A DNA stretch of 11,607 nucleotides from positions 1-11,607 of the forward strand of contig CAYFQM010000020.1 of the NCBI GenBank assembly GCA_964345385.1. The letters are read 5' to 3'. This DNA is from CAG-1000 sp964345385. GTDB lineage: Bacteria > Bacillota_I > Bacilli_A > RF39 > UBA660. The translations under genes were made by a program, and so were the position numbers. This document shows positions 1 to 6,914 of this stretch, piece by piece. The number at the start of each line of letters is the position of its first letter. Position 1 is the stretch's first letter. The notes under the pieces are model-generated. The model ran no database searches. It was given only the letters and a program-made list of their open reading frames with translations, and was not told the DNA's origin.

Positions 1-9
1 TGTTATAAT
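1..9 (+). promoter_or_regulatory. Extended -10 promoter element upstream of the first genes
   Basis: TGTTATAAT at the window edge is a perfect TATAAT (4-9) preceded by TG at the extended -10 position. A start near position 16 would give an mRNA carrying the short ORF at 45-83 and the gene at 111-722. The -35 region lies outside the window, so only half of the promoter can be judged. Confidence 0.5.
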
Positions 10-44
10 TAAATTAACAAAACCTTATGGTTAAAGGAAGTATT

Positions 45-83
45 ATGCTTGAAGAAATAAGAAAACGAATTCAAAAAAAATAA
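45..83 (+). CDS. Possible 12-residue leader peptide or microprotein
   Basis: A 12-codon frame (MLEEIRKRIQKK, ending in TAA) has a good ribosome binding site, AAAGGAAG at 33-40, four bases before its ATG. It lies between a predicted promoter at 1-9 and the larger gene at 111, and ends 27 nt before that gene's ATG. An in-frame stop at 15-17 shows it is not the tail of a longer upstream gene; an earlier in-frame ATG at 27 has no ribosome binding site. The peptide is charged and lysine/arginine-rich and resembles nothing I recognise. In DNA this AT-rich, a short frame with a chance AGGA is possible, so the call rests on the site and spacing only. Confidence 0.3.
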   Translation: MLEEIRKRIQKK

Positions 84-110
84 ACATTATTTAATTGATA
101 GGAGAACTTT

Positions 111-722
111 ATGTTTACAGATGATGAAAAATTAGCAAAAAAATCTACTTTCTATGTGTATAAAGAAGACATTTATACTTGTGTTTGTGGATATCACGCC
201 TTATGGAACCCAAACGATAATCTTAATATAGGTTATTGTAAAAAGTGTGCACAAAAAAGAGAAGATTTTACTAATCAAATAATAGGAAAAATAACAACTA
301 AACATTTAAATGTTATTTTAAGTGAAGATGATATTGTGAATTCACAATATAAAACCACTTTAGAATTAATTCAAATATTAGAAAACTATAGAGAATCAAT
401 TTTTAGAGAATATTTTTATTATATGATTGATAAAGCATATATAAGACTTATTGAATCAAATCCTAATAAAGATATATATTTTACAAATCAAACTCCATAT
501 GAACAAACAAAATTTATTACTCAATTATATGAAGAAAACAAAAAAATGATGGCTGACTTTTTTAATAATATTCCAGTTTGTTTACAATCTAACCCTAATA
601 ATAAAGTTTATAATAAGTATTTTGAATTATTAACAAAAAAATATGATGAGGATTTAGATAAAGTAGACTATATGAATGCAATATTAAAATATAAACCACA
701 CTTTTTCATTGAATTAAATTAA
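111..722 (+). CDS. Hypothetical protein with N-terminal CxC/CxxC cysteine pairs (unrecognised)
   Basis: I do not recognise this 203-residue protein. Its start is supported by AGGAGA at 100-105, five bases before the ATG. Near the N-terminus, C24 and C26 (CVC) and C43 and C46 (CKKC), separated by 16 residues, have the spacing of a small zinc-binding knuckle. The rest is predicted mostly helical and rich in charged and aromatic residues, with no signal peptide or membrane segment, so a soluble cytoplasmic protein is expected. It is preceded by a possible leader ORF and an extended -10 promoter and faces the DUF1653 gene across a shared terminator, so it appears to be its own transcription unit. 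Base composition matches its neighbours. A nucleic-acid-binding role is only a guess from the cysteine pairs. Confidence 0.75.
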   Translation: MFTDDEKLAKKSTFYVYKEDIYTCVCGYHALWNPNDNLNIGYCKKCAQKREDFTNQIIGKITTKHLNVILSEDDIVNSQYKTTLELIQILENYRESIFREYFYYMIDKAYIRLIESNPNKDIYFTNQTPYEQTKFITQLYEENKKMMADFFNNIPVCLQSNPNNKVYNKYFELLTKKYDEDLDKVDYMNAILKYKPHFFIELN

Positions 723-724
723 TA

Positions 725-756
725 AGAAACATAAAATTTATTTATGTTTTATTCTT
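725..756. terminator. Bidirectional hairpin terminator between convergent genes
   Basis: AAACATAA (727-734) and TTATGTTT (742-749) form an 8-bp stem around a 7-nt loop, extended outward by imperfect AAG/CTT pairing and followed by a T-rich tract on the plus strand (747-761). It lies just after the stop at 722. The stop of the minus-strand gene (738-740) falls in the loop region, so both genes may share it. The stem is AT-rich and therefore weak. Confidence 0.5.
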
Positions 757-1112
757 TTTATTTGATCATATGATTTTACTAAAAACATATAATCACTTAT
801 CTCTTCTATAATTGAATTAATAAAACCACTATTTTCTTTTATTTTATTTTGTAAAACTTTAATTTCTTCACTGTCTATTTTTATTTCTTCAAACCTATAT
901 TCCTGGTCAATATAAGGAGGCTTTTGAGGTTTTATTTTATCATTAAAAGATTCTATTGGCCTTGCCCATATTAAATACTCATCATATAACCCTTTATATA
1001 TTAATATTTTTTTTATTTCACCTTCAGATTCACTATCATTAACAATATCCAATACAACATAATATCTATCTTTATAATGTCTGTATATACTTCCAATATT
1101 TATTTTTCTCAT
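738..1112 (-). CDS. DUF1653 domain protein
   Basis: A 124-residue soluble protein. Residues about 6-57 match the DUF1653 pattern: G-x-x-YRHYK at 7-14, a central hydrophobic strand, the SESEGE segment (27-32), then Y-x-G-L-Y (39-43) and a W-x-R-P-x-E-x-F motif (49-56). DUF1653 is a small beta-rich domain of unknown function, common in Firmicutes. The C-terminal 45 residues (about 78-124) are charged and helical and may be a lineage-specific coiled-coil extension, since DUF1653 proteins are often only 70-80 residues. The start is set by AAGGAA at 1118-1123, five bases before the ATG. It is transcribed divergently from queH and looks monocistronic. The domain match is from memory of the motif and is fairly confident; the biochemical role is unknown. 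Confidence 0.75.
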   Translation of the reverse strand: MRKINIGSIYRHYKDRYYVVLDIVNDSESEGEIKKILIYKGLYDEYLIWARPIESFNDKIKPQKPPYIDQEYRFEEIKIDSEEIKVLQNKIKENSGFINSIIEEISDYMFLVKSYDQIKRIKHK

Positions 1113-1117
1113 TTTAA

Positions 1118-1135
1118 TTCCTTACTTTAATTATA
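1118..1135 (-). promoter_or_regulatory. -10 element and ribosome binding site of the DUF1653 gene
   Basis: On the minus strand TATAAT (1130-1135) is followed six bases later by AAGGAA (1118-1123), then the ATG at 1112. The predicted +1 is about 1123, which would put the ribosome binding site at the extreme 5' end of a leader of about 11 nt. No convincing -35 box is visible, and the local sequence is nearly all A and T, so the -10 call is moderate. Confidence 0.45.
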
Positions 1136-1180
1136 TTTAAATATATATCTTATGTTTTTTCAATATAAGTAATAATATAA

Positions 1181-1192
1181 TTATGATATAAT
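1181..1192 (+). promoter_or_regulatory. Extended -10 promoter of queH predicting a leaderless mRNA
   Basis: TTATGATATAAT contains a perfect TATAAT (1187-1192) with TG at the extended -10 position (1184-1185). Six bases later comes the ATG at 1199, exactly where transcription should begin. There is no Shine-Dalgarno sequence between, and no -35 box is evident, which extended -10 promoters tolerate. The same 12-mer occurs at 2229-2240 and 9924-9935 on the minus strand. Confidence 0.65.
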
Positions 1193-1198
1193 AACTTT

Positions 1199-1807
1199 AT
1201 GAAAAACAAATCTAATTATGAACTTTTTTTAGAGCAATTATCTACAATATCAACTACAAAAAAATTGTTGTTACATAGTTGTTGTGCTCCTTGTAGCACG
1301 CAAGTTATATCATATTTAACAAAGTTTTTTGATATAACAATTTTGTTTTATAATCCTAATATTTTTCCACAAGAAGAATACCAAAAAAGAAAAAATGAAC
1401 AAATAAAATTATTAAATAACATAAAACATATTAATGAATTAAACTTCTTAGATTGTGATTATGATAATAATATTTATGAAGCTTTAGTTAAAAATTATAC
1501 ACAATGTCCAGAAAAAGGAAAAAGATGCAATATATGCTTTAAATTAAGACTTGAAAAAACCGCACAAATAGCAAAAGAAAACAATTATGATTATTTTTCT
1601 TCCACATTAAGCATTAGTCCATATAAAGACTCTAAATTAATTAACTTAATTGGAAAGGAATTAGAAAGCAAATATAATATTACATGGTTATATTCAGATT
1701 TTAAAAAAGAAAATGGATATAAAAAATCAATAGAATTATCTAAAAAATATAATTTATATAGGCAAAACTATTGTGGTTGTAAATACTCAATTAAAAAAGA
1801 CTCTTAA
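1199..1807 (+). CDS. queH: Epoxyqueuosine reductase QueH
   Basis: QueH (formerly DUF208) reduces epoxyqueuosine to queuosine, the last step of queuosine synthesis at the wobble position of GUN-anticodon tRNAs; it replaces the non-homologous QueG. The 202-residue protein carries the family's cysteine signatures: HSCCAPCS (26-33), the C103 and C110-x-x-C113 group, and C192-G-C194 near the C-terminus, which in the family serve iron-sulfur/metal binding and the redox site. YNPNIFP (51-57) and STLSISPYKD (135-144) are also typical. Length is in the usual range. The ATG at 1199 is the only reasonable start: no other Met precedes the catalytic cysteines and there is no ribosome binding site, matching a leaderless transcript. 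It stands alone between divergent and convergent neighbours; no other queuosine gene is in the window, though a substrate-type tRNA-Asn is encoded at 8102. Confidence 0.93.
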   Translation: MKNKSNYELFLEQLSTISTTKKLLLHSCCAPCSTQVISYLTKFFDITILFYNPNIFPQEEYQKRKNEQIKLLNNIKHINELNFLDCDYDNNIYEALVKNYTQCPEKGKRCNICFKLRLEKTAQIAKENNYDYFSSTLSISPYKDSKLINLIGKELESKYNITWLYSDFKKENGYKKSIELSKKYNLYRQNYCGCKYSIKKDS

Positions 1808-1829
1808 TAAATATATTAAAAATCTTTTT
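1794..1829. terminator. AT-rich bidirectional hairpin between queH and the small membrane protein gene
   Basis: AAAAAGA (1794-1800) pairs with TCTTTTT (1823-1829) and, inside a 3-nt mismatch, TTAATA (1804-1809) pairs with TATTAA (1814-1819) around an AATA loop. It covers the ends of both convergent genes and has T-runs on both exits. The stem holds almost no G-C pairs, so termination strength is uncertain. Confidence 0.4.
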
Positions 1830-2208
1830 CATTTATTATTTCTCCCTTTACTTCATATGTTCCATTTTTGTCTATCAAATAATTACATTCAAATTTAATA
1901 TCTAACTTTTTTTCTTCATAATAAATATAATATATTACTTCATTATTTACACAATCTACTTGTGCTTTCTTTACAACTTTTATATTAGTAAGTCTATTAT
2001 ATATATCATTAATATTTTCTTTATTATTTATAACTATCTCATTTTTTTCTAATGGGGTTTTTCTTATTATTTCTATTGTAGAAATATCACTACTATTTAT
2101 TTCAGATAAAAGCTCTAAAGATGTTTTTGTTTTTATTGTTTTCCATACAATGAACCCTAATAAAAACATTATACATATTATTAATACAACCATTATTTTC
2201 TTTTTCAT
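1816..2208 (-). CDS. Small single-pass membrane-anchored hypothetical protein
   Basis: I do not recognise this protein. The ATG at 2208 is chosen because AAGGAG (2217-2222) lies 8 nt upstream; a GTG three codons earlier overlaps that site and cannot be used. The resulting 130 residues begin MKKKIM, followed by one hydrophobic segment (about 5-23), then a charged domain of roughly 105 residues predicted outside the membrane. The segment lacks a clear signal-peptidase or lipobox site, so it is more likely an uncleaved anchor than a lipoprotein. The outer domain alternates strands and turns and has two cysteines (in VDCVNN and FECNY) that could form a disulfide. It lies just downstream of the xfp terminator with its own promoter and is not co-transcribed with xfp. 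Confidence 0.75.
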   Translation of the reverse strand: MKKKIMVVLIICIMFLLGFIVWKTIKTKTSLELLSEINSSDISTIEIIRKTPLEKNEIVINNKENINDIYNRLTNIKVVKKAQVDCVNNEVIYYIYYEEKKLDIKFECNYLIDKNGTYEVKGEIINEKDF

Positions 2209-2216
2209 TGTGTACA

Positions 2217-2240
2217 CTCCTTAAAACTATTATATCATAA
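2217..2240 (-). promoter_or_regulatory. Extended -10 promoter and ribosome binding site of the membrane protein gene
   Basis: On the minus strand TTATGATATAAT (2229-2240) holds TATAAT (2229-2234) with an upstream TG. It is the same 12-mer as before queH and the nuclease gene. Here the predicted +1 (about 2222) is followed by AAGGAG (2217-2222), 8 nt before the ATG at 2208, so this transcript is not leaderless. The promoter begins right after the xfp terminator. Confidence 0.65.
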
Positions 2241-2255
2241 TTCTTTTGCTTTACA

Positions 2256-2289
2256 TAAAAAACAACTTCGTAATGAAGTTGTTTTTTTA
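2256..2289 (-). terminator. Intrinsic terminator of xfp
   Basis: An 11-13 bp stem, ACAACTTC (2262-2269) pairing with GAAGTTGT (2275-2282) plus flanking A/T pairs, surrounds a 5-nt loop. On the minus strand it is followed by a T-run (2256-2261). The xfp TAA (2287-2289) sits in the A-tract just before the stem. The matching T-run on the plus strand means it could also stop antisense transcription. Confidence 0.8.
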
Positions 2290-4632
2290 TTCCCATTTCC
2301 AATTTTTGATTTCTGGCATATCTTCACCATGCTCATTTATATATTCTTTATGTTCAATTAATTTATTTTTACACCATTCAATTAATGAACTTTTTTTATC
2401 ACCTAATTTATCTATATATTTTAATGCATTCATAACTAAATGATATCTATCTAGTCTATTTTGAACTTTCATATCAAATGTTGTTGTAATTGTACCTTCT
2501 TCAATATAACCATGAACATGTAAATTTTGATTTGTTCTTTTATAAGTAAGCTCATGTATTAAATTAGGATATCCGTGAAAAGCAAATATTATAGGTTTAT
2601 CTTTAGTAAATAAATTATCATATTCACTATCCTCAAGACCATGAGGATGATTTTCTTTTGATACTAATTTCATTAAATCTACTACATTAACAACTCTAAT
2701 ATTTAAATTTTTAAAATTTTCTCTTAATATTTTAACAGCAGCTAAAGTTTCAATAGTAGGACTTTCTCCAGCACATGCCATTACTAAATCAGGTGTTTTA
2801 CCCTTATCATTACTTGCAAAATCCCATATTCCAATACCTTTTGTACAATGTTTTATAGCATCATCTATTGTTAACCATTGAGGCCTTGGTTGTTTTGAAG
2901 CAACTATTACATTAATATAGTCTTTACTTCTAATTATATGGTCAAAACAAGAAAGTAATGTATTAGTATCAGGTGGTAAATATATTCTTACAATATCTGC
3001 TTTTTTAGTTACTATGTGATTTAAAAAACCTGGATCTTGATGAGTAAAACCATTATGATCTTGTTGCCATACATATGAAGATAAAATATAATTTAATGAA
3101 GATATACTTTTTCTCCAAGGAAGTTCACTACACATCTTTAACCACTTTGCATGTTGAGAAGCCATTGAATCAACTGTTCTAATAAAAGCTTCATAACTAT
3201 GCATAAATCCGTGTCTTCCAGAAAGTAAATATCCTTCTAGCATTCCTTGACATAAATGTTCTGATAATACTGAATCAATTACTCTTCCTTCTTCACCTAA
3301 AAATTCATCATCTTTATCTTTTGCACCATTCCATTGTTTATTTGTGACTTCAAATACATGATGAAGTCTATTTGATAAAGCTTCATCTGGACCAAATATT
3401 CTAAAATTATTTTTTTTCTCATTTAATTTAATAATATCTCTAATGAACTTACCTAATTCTCTCATATCTTCTTTAATAACAGTACCAGGTTTATCAAACT
3501 TAATACCATAATTTCTAAAATCAGGCATATTTAACTCTTCTAATAAAAGTCCACCATTTGTTACTGGATTCATTCCCATACGTTTTTCTTTTGTTGGACA
3601 TAATGCTTTAAATCTTTTCTTAAGTGCTCCTTTTTCATCAAATAATTCTTCTGGTCCATAACTTCTAAGCCATGCCTCTAATATAGGTACGTTTTCTTTA
3701 TGTTTTTCATCTACTAACAAAGGTACTTGATGTGATCTAAAATGACCCTCTACCTTCTTACCATCTATAATAGCTGGACCTGTCCATCCTTTAGGTGTTT
3801 TCAATATAATCATTGGATACATTGGTCTTTTATTAAATCTTGTCTTATTCTTTATTATTTTAATATCTTCTACGATTGATTCTAATGCTCTTGCCATATT
3901 TTGATGCATTTGATTTGTTGTTTTTCCTTCTACAACATATGGATCCCATCCCATACCATTAAAGTAACTTAAAAGTTCATACTCTGGTATTCTTCCTAAA
4001 ATTGTAGGATTAGCTATTTTGTAACCATTTAAATGAAGAATTGGTAAAACAATTCCATCTGTTTTAGGATTAATTATTTTATTCAACTGCCAACTAGCTG
4101 CTAAGGGACCAGTTTCAGCTTCACCATCTCCAACTACTACTGAAGCTATTAAATTAGGATTATCAAGTACTGCACCAAAAGCGTGAGCTAAACTATAGCC
4201 TAACTCTCCTCCTTCATTTATACTGCCTGGTATTTCTGGAGTTGCATGCGAACCAATTCCTCCTGGAAAACTAAAATATTTGAATAATTTTTTTAATCCT
4301 TCTTCATCTTCTGTTATATTTGGATAAATTTCAGTATAACTTCCTTCCAAATATACATTAGATACGCTTGCTTGACCACCATGACCTGGACCAGAAACAA
4401 AAATCATATCTAAGTCATGTTTTTTTATAATTCTATTTAAATGAGTATACACAAAATTTTGTCCAGGAGCTGTCCCCCAATGACCCACCAAATTTTTCTT
4501 AACATGTTCTAACTTTAATGGCTCTTTCAATAAAGGATTATCTTTCAAATATATTTGACCTACAGAAAGATAATTACACGCTCTAAAATAAGCATTTATA
4601 TCATAAAGCTCTTTATCACTTAATTTTTTCAT
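2287..4632 (-). CDS. xfp: Phosphoketolase (xylulose-5-P / fructose-6-P)
   Basis: This cytoplasmic, thiamine-diphosphate-dependent enzyme cleaves xylulose 5-phosphate (and often fructose 6-phosphate) with phosphate to acetyl phosphate and glyceraldehyde 3-phosphate (or erythrose 4-phosphate), the key step of heterofermentative and bifid pathways. The 781 residues match the usual length of about 790-800 with no break. Visible signatures: GHWGTAPGQNF (50-60), GPGHGGQ (81-87), GSHATPE (127-133), the ThDP/Mg motif GDGEAETGP (168-176), the catalytic glutamate region CQGMLEGYLLSGRHG (461-475; E466) and QQDHNGFTHQDPG (523-535). The N-terminal, middle and C-terminal phosphoketolase domains are all present. 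The start is supported by AAGGAGGAG at 4635-4643. It is downstream of tsaE but has its own -10 box and terminator. Whether fructose 6-phosphate is used cannot be told from sequence. Confidence 0.97.
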   Translation of the reverse strand: MKKLSDKELYDINAYFRACNYLSVGQIYLKDNPLLKEPLKLEHVKKNLVGHWGTAPGQNFVYTHLNRIIKKHDLDMIFVSGPGHGGQASVSNVYLEGSYTEIYPNITEDEEGLKKLFKYFSFPGGIGSHATPEIPGSINEGGELGYSLAHAFGAVLDNPNLIASVVVGDGEAETGPLAASWQLNKIINPKTDGIVLPILHLNGYKIANPTILGRIPEYELLSYFNGMGWDPYVVEGKTTNQMHQNMARALESIVEDIKIIKNKTRFNKRPMYPMIILKTPKGWTGPAIIDGKKVEGHFRSHQVPLLVDEKHKENVPILEAWLRSYGPEELFDEKGALKKRFKALCPTKEKRMGMNPVTNGGLLLEELNMPDFRNYGIKFDKPGTVIKEDMRELGKFIRDIIKLNEKKNNFRIFGPDEALSNRLHHVFEVTNKQWNGAKDKDDEFLGEEGRVIDSVLSEHLCQGMLEGYLLSGRHGFMHSYEAFIRTVDSMASQHAKWLKMCSELPWRKSISSLNYILSSYVWQQDHNGFTHQDPGFLNHIVTKKADIVRIYLPPDTNTLLSCFDHIIRSKDYINVIVASKQPRPQWLTIDDAIKHCTKGIGIWDFASNDKGKTPDLVMACAGESPTIETLAAVKILRENFKNLNIRVVNVVDLMKLVSKENHPHGLEDSEYDNLFTKDKPIIFAFHGYPNLIHELTYKRTNQNLHVHGYIEEGTITTTFDMKVQNRLDRYHLVMNALKYIDKLGDKKSSLIEWCKNKLIEHKEYINEHGEDMPEIKNWKWE

Positions 4633-4634
4633 AA

Positions 4635-4660
4635 CTCCTCCTTATTCTAAAATAATTATA
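4635..4660 (-). promoter_or_regulatory. -10 element and strong ribosome binding site of xfp
   Basis: On the minus strand TATAAT (4655-4660, preceded by TTG) stands upstream of AAGGAGGAG (4635-4643), the strongest Shine-Dalgarno match in the window, suiting an abundant metabolic enzyme. No clear -35 box lies 17 nt upstream, so the promoter is less certain than the ribosome binding site. Confidence 0.5.
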
Positions 4661-4684
4661 CAACAAAAAAATAATAATTACTAA

Positions 4685-5134
4685 TTACAATACTCTTTCA
4701 CATAAATCTTCATATTTAGCACCATGTGGTGTAATAATGAATTGACGTATATTTTCACCAATAATTCTTATTCTAATATCAAGTCTATTTTTAGGTAATA
4801 ATTCAGGAATTAAATCCGCCCATTCAATAATAGTTACTCCTTTTTTCTTAAAATACTCTTCTATCCCTAAATCTTGTTTCACATCAGATAGCCTATATAC
4901 ATCCATATGAAATAATCTCATTTCACCACTATCATACTCTTTTATTATATTATATGTTGGAGAAGTAATATTATCTGTTATTCCTAAAGCTAACGCAAAA
5001 GCTTTAGCAAATACTGTTTTACCACTACCTAAATCTCCTTCTAAAGCAATAACCATGTTTTGAAATTTTTCTGATTCTATATTTTGAGCAAGCTCCATAG
5101 TTTCATCTTCAGAATATGTTGTTATTTTATACAT
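4685..5134 (-). CDS. tsaE: tRNA t6A biosynthesis ATPase TsaE
   Basis: TsaE (YjeE) is the small P-loop ATPase that works with TsaB and TsaD to make threonylcarbamoyladenosine at position 37 of ANN-decoding tRNAs. In the 149-residue protein from the ATG at 5134, the Walker A GDLGSGKT lies at 33-40, followed by the family motifs TSPTYN (58-62), HMDVYRL (76-82) and IIEWAD (103-108). Length is normal. A GTG nine bases upstream overlaps the ribosome binding site AGGTGA (5140-5145) and is not the likely start. The usual partners tsaB, rimI and tsaD are not next to it; xfp follows and an ABC exporter precedes, so this is a stand-alone copy. No active-site residue appears to be missing. Confidence 0.95.
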   Translation of the reverse strand: MYKITTYSEDETMELAQNIESEKFQNMVIALEGDLGSGKTVFAKAFALALGITDNITSPTYNIIKEYDSGEMRLFHMDVYRLSDVKQDLGIEEYFKKKGVTIIEWADLIPELLPKNRLDIRIRIIGENIRQFIITPHGAKYEDLCERVL

Positions 5135-5139
5135 TTTAA

Positions 5140-5180
5140 TCACCTATTATCATTTTAAGATATTAAAATATAATATTCAA
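5140..5180 (-). promoter_or_regulatory. Promoter and ribosome binding site of tsaE
   Basis: On the minus strand TTGAAT (5175-5180) and TAAAAT (5152-5157) are separated by 17 nt. The predicted +1 near 5145 coincides with the first base of AGGTGA (5140-5145), which matches the AGGTGAT part of the anti-SD complement and lies 5 nt before the ATG. The leader would be only about 11 nt. Confidence 0.5.
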
Positions 5181-5213
5181 CCCATTTTTGCTATTTTACA
5201 TTATTTATAATAT

Positions 5214-5939
5214 TTAATTAATAATATCTTTTTTACTAAAAATATTAATAGATAAAATAATAAACAACATAGAATATACTATTAATATAAAAATAGCATT
5301 TTTAATATTTAAATATACTCCTAAACTTTGCATATGATTTATATATTCTTTATTTTTAAGTATATTAAATTCTAAATATGGTAAGAATGTATATGATATA
5401 AATTTAACATTAAAATTATATAATATCTGAGAAATTAAATTTGAAGACAAACTAATTATTATTGATAAACCAGTACTTAGTGCCCCACTATTTGTAGTGC
5501 AAGATAAAAACAAGCATAAAGATCCAATAAAAAATACTGGAGTAAAGTTATAAAACACTTCTATTAATATTTTAGAATTTAAACTAAAATTATGATATAT
5601 ATTAACAAAAATACAATATGAGCTAATTGTAACTATATATAATACAATAATATATAAATATATAATAAATAATTTAGATAAAACCACTTTATATCTTTTA
5701 TATGGTTTAGTTAAATAAACTCTTATAGTTCCACTATTTATTTCATTAGATATAATATTTCCAAAAATAATGGATACAATCAGGCTTAAAAAAGGAATAA
5801 ATGAATAAATTGTATCAAATGAATTAACTTTTCTATTTAAATAAACAATTAAATATATTATAGATATAACAAGTATATATGAAAATAATAGTTTGAATTT
5901 ATTAATTTTTTTATATTCATTAATAATTAACCTAATCAT
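5214..5939 (-). CDS. ABC-2 family transporter permease
   Basis: A 241-residue membrane protein with six hydrophobic segments at about 16-35, 45-64, 90-112, 130-148, 153-173 and 215-234, the layout of ABC-2 type exporter subunits. The first cytoplasmic loop carries the family pattern NEINSGTIR (65-73) followed by L-x-x-P at 76-79, as in permeases related to bacitracin and lantibiotic self-protection exporters. Its ATG (5937-5939) overlaps the end of the ATPase gene by 8 nt, so translation is probably coupled; no strong ribosome binding site of its own is needed. Together they would form one exporter with two copies of each subunit. The substrate is unknown; no bacteriocin, two-component system or GntR-type regulator gene is adjacent. 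No clear terminator follows. Confidence 0.88.
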   Translation of the reverse strand: MIRLIINEYKKINKFKLLFSYILVISIIYLIVYLNRKVNSFDTIYSFIPFLSLIVSIIFGNIISNEINSGTIRVYLTKPYKRYKVVLSKLFIIYLYIIVLYIVTISSYCIFVNIYHNFSLNSKILIEVFYNFTPVFFIGSLCLFLSCTTNSGALSTGLSIIISLSSNLISQILYNFNVKFISYTFLPYLEFNILKNKEYINHMQSLGVYLNIKNAIFILIVYSMLFIILSINIFSKKDIIN

Positions 5940-6813
5940 CTTGAATACCCAACTTGATAAAAAAATCTTTTTCTAAAGAATTAGACTTTTCAGATATTCT
6001 ATATACTTTTATATTATTATAAATTAATTCTTTATTAATAGTACTTATTTCTTCATCTGTTCCATATACACATAAATCTTCACTTACTCCAAATCTATTT
6101 AAAATATATCTTGCTTTTGGATAATCATCCACTTCAAATTCAATGTATTTCTTATTTTCATTATTATTTAATTCTTTTCTTTCTATAATTTTTCCATTGT
6201 TTATAAAAATTACTTCATCACATATATTTTCTATTTCTGATAATAAATGAGATGATATTAATACAGTAACCCCCTTTAAACTTTTTATGATGTTCCTTAA
6301 TTTTTTAATTCCAATTGGATCAAGACCATTGGTAGGTTCATCTAAAATTAATATATTAGGATTACCAAGTAATGAAGCTGCTATACCTAGCCTTTCTTTC
6401 ATACCTAAAGAATAAGTTTTAAATTTCTTACCAATATCTTTTTCTAAATTAACTAAAGATACAATATCTTTTAAGTTTTTCTCACTCACGTTTTTAAACA
6501 TTAATCTAAATAATTCTAAATTATCTTTACCAGATAAATTTTTATACATATCAGGATTTTCAATGATACAACCAACATTTTTTATTGCTTGCTCAAAATT
6601 ATCTTTTAAACTAATACCATTATAATATACATTTCCTGTATCAATTTTACAAAGTCCAGTCATTATTTTTAATAATGTACTTTTACCAGCACCATTTGGT
6701 CCAACTAAACCAACGATATGTCCTTTCCTAATATTAAAACTAATATTATCAATAATTTTCTTGTTATTTATTACCTTTGTTAAATTCTCAACAATTATTG
6801 AATATTCTTGCAT
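5932..6813 (-). CDS. ABC transporter ATP-binding protein (exporter type)
   Basis: A 293-residue ATPase that would power the adjacent permease. Walker A GPNGAGKST is at 38-46, the signature loop YSLGMKERLGIA at 134-145 (the SxGMKxR form typical of BcrA/CcmA-like drug and peptide exporters), Walker B ILILDEP at 154-160, D-loop at 164-165 and the H-loop SSHL at 187-190. The Q-loop position reads IIENPDMY (83-90), where this subfamily commonly has glutamate instead of glutamine. The last 80 residues form the usual accessory C-terminal domain. The start is supported by AAAGGAG (6819-6825), 5 nt before the ATG. The gene is first in a two-gene operon and ends in TAG. The intergenic region upstream holds inverted repeats that may be a regulator's operator. 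The substrate is unknown. Confidence 0.93.
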   Translation of the reverse strand: MQEYSIIVENLTKVINNKKIIDNISFNIRKGHIVGLVGPNGAGKSTLLKIMTGLCKIDTGNVYYNGISLKDNFEQAIKNVGCIIENPDMYKNLSGKDNLELFRLMFKNVSEKNLKDIVSLVNLEKDIGKKFKTYSLGMKERLGIAASLLGNPNILILDEPTNGLDPIGIKKLRNIIKSLKGVTVLISSHLLSEIENICDEVIFINNGKIIERKELNNNENKKYIEFEVDDYPKARYILNRFGVSEDLCVYGTDEEISTINKELIYNNIKVYRISEKSNSLEKDFFIKLGIQDD

Positions 6814-6875
6814 ATTTTCTCCTTTCTAAATTATATTAACAAATATAAAATATATACATAAATATTTAAAAATAT

Positions 6876-6914
6876 GTTATAAATATAAGTTTTTTATAAC
6901 AATTATTTGTTATA
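6876..6914. repeat. Inverted GTTATA/TATAAC repeats upstream of the ABC operon (possible operator)
   Basis: Three half-sites occur in 39 nt. GTTATAAA (6876-6883) and TTTATAAC (6893-6900) form an inverted repeat over 9 nt; TATAACAA (6895-6902) and TTGTTATA (6907-6914) form a perfect 8-bp inverted repeat over TTAT. A further TATAAC is at 6959-6964. The block lies about 60-100 nt before the ATPase start, where an operator could sit. The 193-nt gap (6814-7006) otherwise holds only A/T-rich DNA, the ribosome binding site and the AAA+ gene's terminator. No regulator gene is nearby, and chance palindromes are common at this base composition. Confidence 0.35.

Noticed and set aside
1113..1180. Riboswitch or structured leader between the DUF1653 gene and queH (for example a preQ1-type element)
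   Set aside because: The stretch is nearly pure A/T with no G/C-bearing stems, and the predicted promoters leave almost no transcribed leader on either side.
2209..2217. GTG start for the small membrane protein at 2217 (and likewise a GTG for tsaE at 5143)
   Set aside because: In both cases the GTG overlaps the Shine-Dalgarno sequence that serves the ATG a few bases downstream.
2102..2443. Open frames on both strands at 2102-2302 (-) and 2246-2443 (+)
   Set aside because: They run across the xfp terminator, the membrane protein gene and the 3' end of xfp in other frames, and their products look like low-complexity AT-rich translation with no ribosome binding site.
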